In this document: piece by piece, positions 22,013-34,714 of the stretch
How the letters are laid out: each line of letters begins with the position of its first letter
Position numbering within the stretch: position 1 is the stretch's first letter
Assembly (NCBI GenBank): GCA_001557505.1
Contig: LSAX01000001.1
Coordinates: forward strand, 2,046,001 to 2,110,000
Direction of reading: 5' to 3'
Source: Reticulascus tulasneorum
Taxonomy: Eukaryota; Ascomycota; Sordariomycetes; Glomerellales; Reticulascaceae
Length of the DNA stretch: 64,000 bases
The notes under the pieces: generated by a model
What the model was told of the DNA's origin: nothing
Seen by the model: only the letters and a program-made list of their open reading frames with translations
Database searches by the model: none
Made by a program: the position numbers and the translations under genes

Positions 22013-24454
22013 TCATGCTTTCAATTCCACGGCCCGACACCGCGTGCATAGCACGACTGTTGTGTCTCCTTCTTCCTTGGGGAAAATCTGGCCATCATCG
22101 AAGCCGCCATGGCACGAGGCACAGCGAAAACATTGCTCATGCCATTCGCCATCCAGTGCTATGATGTACTGGCCAATGACGGCACACCTGCATTTCTTGC
22201 ACTTCGGGGCGCGCCGCTCTGTTCTTTTGGTCTGACAGTTTATACACCAGGCATATCCATCCTTTTCAATATGTGTCATTCCTTGCTCGAAAGGGTCTCC
22301 ACACTCAGCACAGAAAAAGTGCCCGTAGTGCCAGTGCTCGCCTAGCGCCACGACATGCTCCCCAACAATTGGGGTCTTGCAATGCTTGCATCTTGGCGCG
22401 TACAGCTCGTGCCAGTCCAGATGGCAGTAGAACCGGAGTCGCTCATCCCCGTCTTCCACCTCGGATTGACCTGGTGAGTTCTCAAGAAGCTCTCCCTGAG
22501 CTCGTCGCTTGATTCTGTCCAAGCGCTCGTTTCGATGATGCTCGGGCTCGGGGCTGATCTCCAAAGCTTCCAGGCCTGTTCCACATGCAAAGCAACTAAA
22601 ACAACCGGGGTGGAAGCGTTCGGAAGATCCAGCCAAGGATACATATCTCCCCTCGATAGGAAACCCGCACTCATGGCATGAGGCTGCGACTCGAGATCCT
22701 GGAAGGGGTGCGGGAGACCAATGTCCACGAGGGTGCCTGGCTGGCCGGATGTTTGCCAACGCTTTCCCTGGCGTAGGGAGCGGTCGAGGTGATGGTTTTG
22801 TTGAATCGTCTCCGGGAGTGATGATGACAGGAATCTGTCGGCCGTTCCGAATATCATCATCGTCCCCAATAGCTATGGTTGGTATACTTGGGCCGTGGTT
22901 GGCCGGTTTGGTTGTTTCGTCCATATCCGCCACCATGATAGTAGGAACAGACATGGGCTGGTTTTTGTTATCCGTAGTCCCCAGCCGCGATGTCCCTCGA
23001 GCCGGCCCTGGTGTACCATCAGCTGGCTCGTCCAGGGGTTTCCATTTAGCGTCGAAGCTTACAATCGGCCGGCCTGGGAGATCGCTGACTGCCGTCGGCA
23101 TTGGGAGCCTCTCACTCCGGTCTTTGAGCCTTAAGCTCGTGGCATCCCTTATCTCGTTACTCCGAATCTCGACTCCGTTCTTTTTGGGCTCCACGCCCGG
23201 TCCGGTAATAAGGGGTGCTAGCTGATTCATGACGTATTGGGGGTTTCGAGATTGTGTTGGCGGATTTTTATGGATATCGACCTTTGAGCGGACCTTCCAA
23301 GGCGCCGACCGTTCTGCCGGCACCTCCGTGGCGAACTGGACACGGCTCTGTGGATTCTTGGGTTTATCAACAAGTGGAAGACCATTTGTTCCATTCGCAG
23401 GAATCGAGGTTGCCGGCGCTGCAGATGCGGCATCCGGCTCCTCCCATATCTGATCCCCGGAAAATGGTCTCTCAATCTCGCCGCTAATGTCGCGTTTCAT
23501 ACTACTGCGCCGTCGTCCGTCAAGGGCGAAGGCCGATTTTAGCGCGATTCCCTTGTAAGACTTAGATTTGGCCGAATCCTGAGGTATTCTCTCTGGACCT
23601 CGGCTGTCGTCTGTTCCGTCCCGATGAGACAGAGTGAGCGAGGGTCGACTTCTACGGGAGGAAGGTCCATCGCTATCGGTAGAGCTCCCGGAGAATGACC
23701 GCGATGTGTCCCTCGTCAGACTAGCTGAATCAGGTGCGTGATCGAGTTTACCAACACTGGCCGTGCGGGCGTGGGCGTAGCTGTTCTTCCGTAGATGATC
23801 TCTGTATCGGTACGGTGCATTTGGTTGAGGCACACGCCCTTGCTGATGCTGCCATACAAGCTCCGAGGCTTCTTCCAAAGCGGCGTAGTAGAGACACGAG
23901 TCTTCATCTTGCTTCGAGTTGGTACCTTCGCGCTTCACCTCCATATCTTGCATCGCTTGCCGGAGAGACCCTACCTCTTCCTTTTCCATCCATCTCTGTC
24001 CCCTCTCCATGTAGGTGGCAGAGGGAACGACTTCTGAGGGCTTTAAAGGCGCTACGGAATGAGCCTGATAGTAGCTATGCCGCTGACTACTTGCGGTGGA
24101 GTAGCGCGAGGAGATACTAGCAGGTCCTTGTTGGGTAGCATCGGAGTTCGCTCGAGTATGCTGGGATGAACATCCAGGTTGAGCGGATGAACTCATACTC
24201 TCATGGCTAATAGACTGCCTCTTGGGCTGTGTAGCAGAGTTGACAGGCAGTGGCCTCGCTCCTCCTGGTCTTGCAACTCGATTGTTTCGAAGGTCGGATA
24301 GATACGCAGCTAAAGCAGAGGGTCAGTTATCTGCTACTCTAAATGTCATCCCTATAGGCATATGCTTACCAAATTGTTCGCTGTTCATGTAGCTAGGCGA
24401 CGGAGGAGTGACTTTTCTCAACACTTTGTCGCTCGATTTGCGTCTGTTCATCAT
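22013..24454 (-). CDS. Three-LIM-domain protein, paxillin-like
   Basis: Predicted 793-aa protein in two exons, 24454-24370 and 24309-22013, across a 60-nt intron with correct phase. The first 570 residues are disordered and Ser/Pro-rich; near the N-terminus is YMNSEQFAAYLSDLRNNR, a block found in fungal LIM proteins of this type. Three zinc-binding LIM domains fill the C-terminal 220 residues, starting at CHECGFPIEG, CKHCKTPIVG and CKKCRCAVIG. The first LIM has an insertion of roughly 45 charged residues between its two zinc modules. Yeast Pxl1-type proteins act in polarised growth and septation through Rho signalling and actin; that role here is inference. The start is uncertain: a second ATG follows at 24451, and an upstream exon is possible. 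Confidence 0.87.
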
Positions 24455-26722
24455 CTTGGTAGTGGTCCCGGAATATGGACAATCAAGCAAGCAAGGACCA
24501 CGTTCGTTGTGTGCTAGCGAGAAAACCAAGTCAACTTATAGTCTCATAAGGATCTCGCAATGCTATAGTGGTATCAGTTTTTGAATTCCCTCATCATTAG
24601 GGTTTGTTGGTATCCCTTGGTTTAAAAGTCAAAGGATGGTGTGGAGTTGTGTTTAGGAGCCAGATCTGTGGTTGGCATGGTAACTGGTGTACAACGCATC
24701 ACCCACATAGCGTTGGCAACCGTTGGCAACCGATGGCTACAAAATCTACCAGCACCCGAAACTTCTGTTTTTTAGCTGTACGCAGATCTGCTAAGATTTC
24801 CTCGGGATTCCAGGTAACCCCCGTGGAAACCGAAGAAAAACACACGCGCCTTGTGTTGCAACGACCTGCTATGTACGTATGGAGATTGGGTTTATTAGTG
24901 GCCTCGGATAGGCAAGATACTTGTGGGAAAAAGCCGACGTAATATCAACCTACATGCTGATCAATAGCAAGCAGTGCCCGCCCACAATTTGAGATATACG
25001 GTGTAGTAGCTTTGGTCGTCTTAGAGATTCACACTAACAGGCACTGCGGTTTTCATACAGCAGCACGTAGCTACACCTTTGACTAACCACGTAACAACGA
25101 CTTACTGTTGACAACCTAGTCACGAAGGCTACGACGTGCAGGAGCAGAGTCGTTAGCTAAGTAGAGGTGCTTTGCAATCTCCTCATAGGATCTATTCGTG
25201 ACGCTATGGCAGTTTCGAAATGGTAGAACGTGGATTGCACACTAGTTAGATGAGCTGTTGATAACTCAGCCCTAAGGCCGGCATTGTAGATATGTTGTCA
25301 CGAGGCTGTTGCACAAGACGCGCATGCGAAAGGTCCGTGTTTCAACAATAGAGGCATGTGGCATTAAAGCCACGAGGCAACTGTGCCATGACTACCAGCG
25401 TAACTCCCCTTTCCCTGATTGGCTCTGTTGTGCATCGTCCTTTGCCCCGACCGAACTTCCATCATCGAAACCCAGGTTCTTGAATTCATCTTTGGCCATC
25501 AGATTGCTGGACACAGTCGCAAGGTTAACATTCCAGCCAGCGGATGGGCAGGTGTATATAAGGTGGACGGTGCTGCTTACTGGTCCATTCGACAGGCAAG
25601 ATAGGACTTGGCCAAATGGCGGCATTCTGGCTCGTTCATGCCCCTTACCTTCTTCATGCAGGCCAGGTACGTTGCCATGATATGCTTACACTCGCCTACA
25701 GTTGCTTGGTCAGTAACTATGTGGCTGACTGAATATGTGCCCATCACTCCAGTTCGAGATGAGTATGGGTGTTAACAAACCATCATGGTCTAAGGGGAAA
25801 CTGCCTCGCTGGGGCCTGACCAGAGAAAGCTGTTAGAGTCCGGAGGAGTGGGCTTTGTGACAGTATAGGACACATACGGCGTAGGCTTCGTGTTTGGCTG
25901 CCGCGATCCGGGGCCACCAAAGGTGCTCATTCTCAACCTCTCATGAAGACTTCGTCGGTGAGTTTGCGTAGATAGTTAGGTACCAGAACTGAAGAACAGT
26001 GGGATGTGCACTACATGCAACAGCCAAAAGTGGACAGTTAGTTAAGGGTCTTCATGTAGGAAAACCCAGCCTCGCTCGCCTCACGCTGGACAAGAAGAGA
26101 GAAGAAATACAAATTGGTCTTGGTCCCCTCAAGTTGAGCTAACTAAGTGGTCATAATATGTATGCAGGCTCATGAAAAACACACACCCCCTGCACCCAAG
26201 CAATCATACCCTACCTAGTAAGGTACCTGGAAGTTAGTTGGTTGAGTGGGTACCTTACCTTATGCATGTATGTAGGTGGGCGATACGTAGTACCGAGTAG
26301 CATTATGCCCTGTAGCTTGTTCGTCCAGTTACCTTAGTACCGAGGTGGAATGCCCCACTCCCGAATTTGCCCCAGAGCTTCTAACGAGTTGGCCTGTGGA
26401 TCGTGCATGAATTGTTGAAATTGGAAACCTCGCGCGACAGATCTCGCCATAAAATATCTAGAGCATCCCGTCCTGTTGCATTCGCCGTCTGTCACTACGA
26501 CGAGCTCCTGGTCTTTTTCCACCAAGAGCAACAGCACTCCAGAGCCTCCCACAAGCTTGACGAAATAGACCGTTTCCCGATCTAAGCATTGCTTCTATTG
26601 CCGTGGGAACTTTGCATCTCAGGCTGCCTCCTCTAGTTCTCCTGTCCTAGGAGATTTCATCGACAACCTTGAACCTCCATCCTTTCAACCCTCAAGACGA
26701 GTCGATACCTGCGGTGATCGTC
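24455..26722. other. 2.3-kb divergent intergenic region
   Basis: Between the LIM gene (minus) and DNM1 (plus). No supportable gene. It has RFX-like sites at about 24670-24735, close to the LIM gene, and a palindromic GGTACC/TACCTA patch at about 26205-26345. Bases 26600-26722 are probably the DNM1 leader. Confidence 0.55.
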
Positions 26723-29321
26723 ATGGCGTCCCTAGGCGACGACCTGCTGGGGATCGTCAACAAGCTGCAGGATCTGGTGTTCAACACCATCGGGAGTGAT
26801 TCCCTTGATCTGCCACAGATTGTACGTCATTTTCAACATTTTGCCCGTCACTGCTGGTCAATCCTTCTTACCATATCTTAGGTCGTTGTTGGTTCTCAGT
26901 CCGCCGGAAAGTCGTCTGTACTCGAGAACATCGTTGGGCGTGACTTCTTACCCCGAGGAAGTGGTATCGTAACCCGACGGCCCTTGATCCTGCAACTCAT
27001 CAACGTCCCAGACGATGACGGCGCCCCGGAACCCCTACAAGATCCATATAGATCGCCGGGACAAGCAAGACGGTCCGAGTGGGCGGAGTTTCATCACATA
27101 CCCAATCGACGGTTCAACGACTTTATCGACGTTAAACGTGAGATCGAGAACGAGACATCTAGAGTAGCTGGCAACAACAAGGGGATTAATCGACAACCCA
27201 TCAACCTCAAGATATACTCTCCCCACGTCCTGAACCTCACTCTTGTCGATCTCCCCGGTCTCACTAAGGTACGGAATACTGCGTATCTGCGTATCTTCAC
27301 AGGTGCCACCAACAAGACTAACGACCTTAGGTGCCCATTGGTGATCAGCCGACCGATATCGAAAAGCAAACCCGGAATCTCATCTCCGAGTATATTGCCA
27401 AGCCAAACAGCATCGTTCTCGCTGTGTCACCGGCCAACGTCGACATCGTGAATTCAGAAGCGTTAAAACTTGCTAGGCATGTGGACCCCCTTGGGAGGAG
27501 AACAATTGGCGTGCTCACCAAAGTCGACCTGATGGATCATGGCACGAACGCGTTGGATATTCTATCTGGGCGCGTGTACCCTCTTAAGCTGGGATTCATT
27601 GGAGTTGTCAACCGTTCCCAACAAGACATCCAGGGCAACAAGCCTATGGAGGATGCTCTCAAGGCCGAGGCTGATTTCTTCAAACACCACCCTGCGTATC
27701 GTAACATTGCCAATCGTTGCGGTACACAGTTCTTAGCCAAGACGTTGAATACAACTCTGATGGCCCACATCCGGGAACGAATGCCTGACATCAAGGCGCG
27801 TTTGAATACTCTCATGGGGCAGACCCAACAGGAGTTGGCGAGCTACGGCGATATGCATTTCAGCGGTAAGGAGCACCGGGGTTCCCTCATCCTGCAGCTC
27901 ATGACTCGATTCGCCACATCCTTCATCTCCTCGATTGACGGCACATCGACGGATATATCAACCAAAGAGCTCTGTGGCGGTGCCCGCATTTATTACATCT
28001 TCAACTCAGTGTTTGGCAGCTCTCTCGAGTCAATAGATCCAACTTCCAACCTCTCTGCATTGGATATTAGGACGGCTATTCGCAACTCTACAGGTCCTCG
28101 GCCTAGTCTATTTGTCCCGGAAATGGCGTTTGACCTCCTGGTCAAACCACAAATCAAGCTATTGGAGATTCCGAGTCAGCGCTGCGTAGAGCTCGTCTAC
28201 GAGGAACTCATCAAAATCTGCCATACCTGTGGCTCGACCGAACTTTCCCGCTTTCCAAGACTGCAAGCGAAACTTATCGAGGTTGTTTCTGACCTGCTTC
28301 GTGAGAGGCTTGGCCCCTCATCGTCATATGTTGAATCTTTGATATCGATCCAACGCGCATACATCAACACAAATCATCCCAACTTTCTTGGTGCTGCAGC
28401 CGCCATGAGCCACGTTGTTAGCAACAAGCAGGATCGAGAACGAAAACGGTTCGTACAGGAAGAGAGGGAAAGACGTGAGCGGAGACGTCTGAAGGAACTA
28501 GGTGCGAACGGTGCGGAGACACCAGAAGATGACGAAGAGTCAAACCTGGTTGCAGACTCTGTAGCCATTCGGAAACAGGCGAGCAAGGGGGCGCGAAGTA
28601 TGTCACCTAATGTCCGGGAGAACGGCGCAGCAGGTCTCAATGCAGCCATGAACGGCACACGGTCTACATCGCCTTCCAGGTTCAACAATGGTCAAGGCCT
28701 TGGCACTGCGCGAGACTCGTTCCTTAATTATTTCTTTGGCAAGGAAGGGATGTCTGGACTTGGTGTGGGCCAAGGCACTCCAGTATCGAACTCTTCCATT
28801 GCCAGACATGTAAGCCAAACATCTGAACCGACATTTTCGCAGAGCATTCGGCGTACAGAGGACAAGCTGTCTATCCGTGCACCCGCTCAGGGTTCCTTAC
28901 GAGACGATGATTTCGATTTCAATAAGGTAGGCAGGCCAGTAGATTTCGGATTTGTAAGTGGACAGGTCGTGCGGTTTCTCCCCTTTCGTCTGACTAACGA
29001 CACACCTAGGGTTCTGGCGGCGAGCCAGCGTTGACTGATCGCGAGGCGATGGAGACGGAACTGATTCGGGCTCTGATTTCTTCATATTTTAACATCGTCC
29101 GCGAGTCCATTGCCGACCAGGTCCCCAAAGCGGTTATGCATCTTTTGGTCAACCACTGCAAAGACGTGGTACAAAATAGGTTGGTCAGCGAGCTTTACAA
29201 GGAAACTCTGTTTGAGGAGCTGTTGTATGAGGATGATGGTATCAAGAAGGAGCGCGAGAAGTGCGAGAAGCTGCTGCAGACATATCGTGAAGCTGCCAAA
29301 ATCATTGGAGAGGTGCTATAA
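26723..29321 (+). CDS. DNM1: Dynamin-related GTPase DNM1 (mitochondrial/peroxisomal fission)
   Basis: Large dynamin-family GTPase that assembles on mitochondria and peroxisomes and constricts them. Four exons, 26723-26821, 26882-27268, 27331-28953 and 29010-29321, with introns of 56-62 nt, give 806 aa. The GTPase domain shows the P-loop GSQSAGKSS, the switch GIVTRRP, DLPGLTK and TKVDLMD. The middle domain contains [19 protein letters not shown] and [21 protein letters not shown] variable B-insert of about 150 residues with a charged [18 protein letters not shown] stretch follows. The GED near the C-terminus has [20 protein letters not shown]. The [14 protein letters not shown] and [11 protein letters not shown] blocks and the length separate it from the related VPS1. 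Membrane recruitment would need a receptor encoded elsewhere. Confidence 0.95.
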
Positions 29322-29809
29322 CAGTGTCCTGGGGAAACATAATATGGTTACACGCTACCCATCGCGTTTTGGGGTTCTCACTCTAGGTTCGTCATTGTGG
29401 CATGGCGTACAGTTGGTCGAGCTGGCTCATGGTCAAAGGAAGGAGGTTCGGAATTGTCGACAACATCGGCATCGCCATCTCTGTCCACATCGTTGCAAAG
29501 CGGAATGTTCACGAGGCTTTTGTCTGGGTTTGCCTAAACCTTTACTTTACGTCTTGCACTGTGGCTGGACTCAAAGATATGTATAACAACAGTTACTTTT
29601 CAGCTCATTTTATTGAACAAATAGCACTGTATACTACAAATTAATTGCCCCACGAACTTCCACTCACACTCAATGCATCGAGAATTGCACCGTTGACCTG
29701 ACAGGGATCGCCACGCTATTCTCAAGCGTATCGAGACTACCTATAATATCCTACTGGGATGACTGCAATTAGGCCGCCAGGTCTTGGTTTGATCAAACTT
29801 GTCAAAACG
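29322..29809. other. Convergent intergenic (3' regions)
   Basis: About 490 bases between the DNM1 stop and the end of the large F-box gene. Open frames here are continuations of chance frames; nothing is called. Confidence 0.55.
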
Positions 29810-32800
29810 TCAATCCTCCTTGTAACCAATGTGCGGAGCTGTGCGGGCTGGCGCTGCTGGGAATCGCGGGTCGTACTCTTCATAATAAGCAGAATCGTGT
29901 CTTGTGGCGGCAAACCGAGATGAATGTTGCGGTCTTGCCAGCGGGACTTGTCTTTCGGAGACAGAACTCTGGTCGTCTGGAGGGTGGTGAAAGTGGGGAT
30001 CGTACTGTGGGTAAACCGGTGGTTCGCGCCGAGCCGGCCGCTCCTCATACGTAGCATAATTAGTCTCTGCATCGCGCAAAATTGGTCGCCTTATTACATA
30101 TTCCCCTTGTGAATCCCGAATGTGGACTATTTCGTACGCCTCCGCGAATTGCGGTGGCCGACTGTGTGGATTGTCCTCGTGCGCTCTGTATGACTGTTGG
30201 GGGTGGCGAGACACCTGGCGCCGGTCTCCCTGCACCGCTGGTGACTGCGTCGGCGAGTAAAAGGGCTCGTTGTAGCGTGGTGCCGGACTACTGACTCTGT
30301 ATTGCTCCGGAAGTGGATGTGGTTCATAGCCGGCGTGTGCGAGTGATCGAGAAGGCCCGTGAGAGTCGATTACTCTACTCGGATCCAGGTGAGCGGCAAA
30401 GCGAGTAGGACTCTGCTCCCGACCGACATATTGTGAGTTTGGCCATTCTTCTCTGGACTTGTGAACATGAAAACGTCGTGATCCCTCATTGGCAGTCACA
30501 TTGTCGTCGCGGTCTCGATCTAATTGAGACTCTAGAGCCGCTGTAAGGTCGAAATCGTCATGTACTGGTAGCTGGCATGCGTTACGGGTTCCGTGAACGA
30601 TCCCCTGAGCGGGATGCTTAGTCCGGTGGCTCTGCCTTGAGAAGTCTCTGTCGTCTGGCCGTTGAGAGCCTTGCAGCTCTTTCTCGACCTCCGATCGGCT
30701 AGAGTACACACCTGCCGCGGTCCGATCAGCGGCCCACATCGCTCTGATTTCCTCTTCCCTCCTGCGCTCTGCCTCCTCAGCAATTCGAGCATCTTCCTCG
30801 CCACGACTCTGTACATCTAAGCCTATACTTGCGACAAAACTTTCCTTATGAGATCGTCTTGGTGGCCCTGTGTAAGTATGTTCGTTCACTCTTTCAGCGC
30901 CAGTATCGCTGCTCGGGGTGACTCGAACCGGGTGATGTTTGGATGCTCCCGGCTCCTGTCGAGGCTTTCCTGCCACCACCCAGCTGTCTCTTGTCGTGTT
31001 AAGTGAATCCTGATCTGCCTCCAGCATTAGTACACCGCCATACCTATCTTGCGAATGGTGATGTGGTTTGATCTGTGCGAGGTCCGGTATAGGCCGCGCC
31101 ATGTTCGATGGTCCGCGTTTCATTCTGGTCTCCGGCAGGTCTGTGTATTTCCGTTGGTTTGTTTGTCCCACTCTAGTACGATTGCCCTCGTCTGAAGGAG
31201 GCAAGTCACGGAGACCCTCTAGAAAAGGCGCCCGTGAAGCTAGACTTGAGTTCTGAGCGCCGGTTCGCACGATATCATGTACCGAAACAGAATGCTGAGA
31301 CACTGGCCAATGCGCTTGGGCCGGACCTGTTCGATCTTCTTGGCGTAGTGAGTATCCTTGCGCATCGATTCTAGAATGGCTATCCACCGAGTGGGGCATT
31401 TGGCTTTGAGGCGCTGCGGGTGGCCATAGTACTGGCCGCGACTCCGGATGTAGAATATGACGTCTCTCGAACGCCCAAGGCACTGCTTCGAAGATCAGAT
31501 TGAATTTCTGCGTCTTTGGTTCAAGGAGAGTTAGAAGATCAGGCATCGACGAAGGATCTGGAAGCAAGACCATGTCCCGAGTCCAGTCTAGTTTGCCTTC
31601 GTTTGGATCGGTGCCATGTGCAGAATCCATGTGTCTGCTTTGGAAGTGATTAATTAGCTGAGGCAAGGAAAATGTTTTTCGACCTTGGCTCTCCGGTAGC
31701 GCGTTACCCAATCCCAAGGTGCAGGCCTTGCATAGAAGATCATTAACATTACGAACAGGCCGCATTTCTTTATTGTTAGACAGTCCGTCGATAAACATTG
31801 CCAACGCGGGACTCTCGGAGAATCTGGCGTGGAACCTCTTCGCGACATGATGCAATACCACGGAGACTTTGATGCTGCCTGGCAGATCTTTGATGCTTGA
31901 TATCATGTTCCACGCCTCCCTGGAATTTCTCGCCACATCTTCCAACCTCGGTCGGTACTGGTCAGAATATGGTACTGGCACAGCTTGGGGTGGGAGGTAA
32001 GGAATAGGCCCGTTGCCCTGATAGGACGTATAGTCATACCGATATTCGGTCACTGGTATGTTACCTTGGCCATAATCGTGGGGCATCGGAAGATAGGGCA
32101 GGAAGCCTCCCAGTGATGGTGGATATGCAGGAGTGCTGCTGGCTGGCCCATAAGCGAGATTTGGTGCAGCGACGGCGGCTGGGAGCGTGCTGGGCAGTTG
32201 GTATGGTGGCTGTGATCCAAATGTGTCGGCATATGGAGTGTGGTAGCCCGCTGCAGACGAAGCTGCGTATGGTTGGGGCATCTGCGCTTGTTGCGGTGGT
32301 GCTCCGTGCTGATATCCACTGTAGCTATAGGGCGGTTGCGGAGTAGCACCTTGAAGATATTGAGCGGCATCCCCCCCCGAGTAGTATTGATATTTGGGAG
32401 CTCGTGGATGAGGGCTGAACGGTGGGTGCTCCGGCCATTCTGCCCGCCAGTGTACCACAACACTGCCGACACTCAAGATGTTGGTATGCTTTGCAGCGTA
32501 ATGCTGTATCACACCTTCGAACCCATAGTATCTTGTGTTGTTCTCGCAACCGTTGCAGAGAAATAGCTCCTTTCGATATGACTCTGTATGAGGCTTTACC
32601 TTTGTATCAAAGACCCACTTCATATTCTCCAGGGTCAACTTCTGTGTGAATGGACCTTCTGGTGGATCAACAACAGGCTCTTTCCCGGCAGTGCGGGCGG
32701 CAGCAGCATCTTTCGCCACTTCCGCATAGAATCTTTTCCGAACATAGATGAGAACCTCGGCAGCAAAGCGGGGACTGCTTTCTTTGTTGACTTTGCGACC

Positions 32801-34714
32801 CCTATCCCAGCCATCGCGAATAGTCTCATCGGCATAGGTAGCGATACGGGCCCGTACCGGACCCTGGATTTCATCCCAATCTTTGTCCATCACTTCCTTG
32901 ATATCTCGCCCAATGTGATTGAGGCTTGGCTTCCCATTCGAGTGCTCCAGGAGGACTCGTGATTGCGCAAGGCTGTCTCTTTCTCTTATCTCAGCATCTA
33001 CCCTCTGGGCCAACAACCTTGGGTTCAACAGGTCCCATGCGTTGTCGTCGAGAGGGGTTATGATTTGAATGGCAGCCTGGAAGGATGGAATGTGAATGAG
33101 AACATTGCTTGGTAGAGGAGGGTCTAGGAGCATCGCTCGCCGCTCAATCTCTACGCGTCGCAGAGCCTTAAGCTCCTCAACCTCCTCTCGAGTCCGATCG
33201 TGACGCCCTTGCGAGGTTTGAAGACGCGGCACAGCCGTTAGTACTCCCGCAGATTGGCTTTCACCAAAAGCGGACTCGTTCGCGAGATGCTCTGTCAGAC
33301 TTGGTCAGCTCGGCCGTAACTAAATGCTACTAATTTGGACACAAGGATTGACATACTCGATGGCGTTTCGATGCAGCGGGTCTGCAAGCGAGCTGCCATT
33401 GTATCTGCTGGTAATGAGCTGCGGCTGCTCTCTAATGGACTTGCGGCGCTGTCCATGACGCGCTGGTCCCTTATCTTAGCTTCATCTTTTAAACATGTCG
33501 AAGGTAGTCGAGAGGAACCCCCAGCCTGGTGATGCAACATCATATGTGTTTGAATCTGCCCTCCTGCATGCTGCCATTTCTCCCAGCGAAAAGCGTCGTT
33601 TCGCATCTCTTTTCCTCGATCGTCGAGACCCTTCAACCACTCCTCTAGTGTAGCTAGTCCCATCTCCCTGACCGACTGCAACTCCTGCTTGAGATTATCG
33701 ATGCTGGATTCCCAGTATAGCTTCGTAATCTGTACCTCGGGAGAACCCTTGTCGGTTGGCAGAAGACTTGGCGATACAGCGTTCAGCTCGTTGGTGACAA
33801 AGATGTAGGGGAGAGCGGGGATAAGAGACGACGGTGTAGACGATGACAACAGGACATCAATCTCCTACGCAGCCCAGTTAGAGTTAGTACCAGTTGTGGG
33901 CAGTAGCACAACTAACCTTCACTGATTTTTTGAGAAGACATCGTCCACATGAAACGACTGCAAAGGCGAAGACAGTCGCTACACCGTTTACACCAGGGCC
34001 GGAATGCCAAAGATCTGGCATCTCCAGCTGATTGAGACTTTTTTTGGTCCCACAAAATTGACAGGTTTTCGAGCCGGCAAGGCGCCACATATTGAGCTCG
34101 CTCATCTCCTTGAGGGGAGCAGGCATCTTGGGCCAGAAAATCCTCCTGGAAGCGCGCCAAATGGCGTTTGGTTTCAATAAGCTAGCACGACTTTGAAGAA
34201 GTGTGGGAGGCAACTGAGAATTCAGCAGTGAAGAAGGGTCGAGATACGTGTTGAATAATTTGTTGACTTGCAACAAAGTACCCAGCGATCTTGGGGGTAC
34301 AAAAGTGAAGATACGATGCCATATCTGTGAAGGAAGTAAAGACCGATCAGATGGAATGCGAGCTGTTCCATCGTTGCTCTCCCCTACCCTTGTTTTCTTG
34401 TTATGTCTAGGTGTATGGCCTTCATTACCGTCTGATTCTGTGATGCGATCAATTGCTTTGCGCTTGTTGGCCCGGGTAACGCCTTCCGGGGACGTAATGT
34501 TGCCATGGTCGAGTGTTGCGAGCTCGACGGCCTCGCCATCTCCCTCACTGTCGGCGTGCATCGAAATGTCCGATGTGGAACCATAGCGCCTCTCCAGCGA
34601 CTGAATGCTCCGTGGCTGAGTGGTAAAGCTATTGTTGGTCAAAACCATCGATTGGCCTTCCGTGGATGTCGCAGGAAGATCATCGGGCGCAAGGGCTACT
34701 ACAGGGGAGCCCAT
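29810..34714 (-). CDS. Very large F-box protein with Cys/His zinc-finger-like modules
   Basis: Predicted 1595-aa protein in three exons, 34714-33917, 33864-33357 and 33291-29810, with introns of 52 and 65 nt and consistent phase. An F-box-like segment lies near residues 130-170: LPSQIWHRIFTFVPPRS then LLQVNKLFNTYLDP. A paired CxxC module follows (CQFCG near residue 220, CGRCL near 255). The second exon has the block LEEWLKGLDDRGKEMRNDA, typical of a fungal family with this architecture. Further on are two Cys2-His-type modules, LCNGCENN with HYAAKH and LCKACTLG with HFQSRH. The last 600 residues are low-complexity, rich in Pro, Tyr, Gln, Arg and Ser. It may be an SCF adaptor or a nucleic-acid-binding protein; I cannot choose. 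Translation could be split into two genes only if the exon joins were wrong, but both keep frame. Confidence 0.8.

Noticed and set aside
26723..29321. VPS1, the vacuolar sorting dynamin
   Set aside because: The first impression was VPS1, but the blocks [19 protein letters not shown] and [11 protein letters not shown], the long charged B-insert and the 806-aa length match DNM1.
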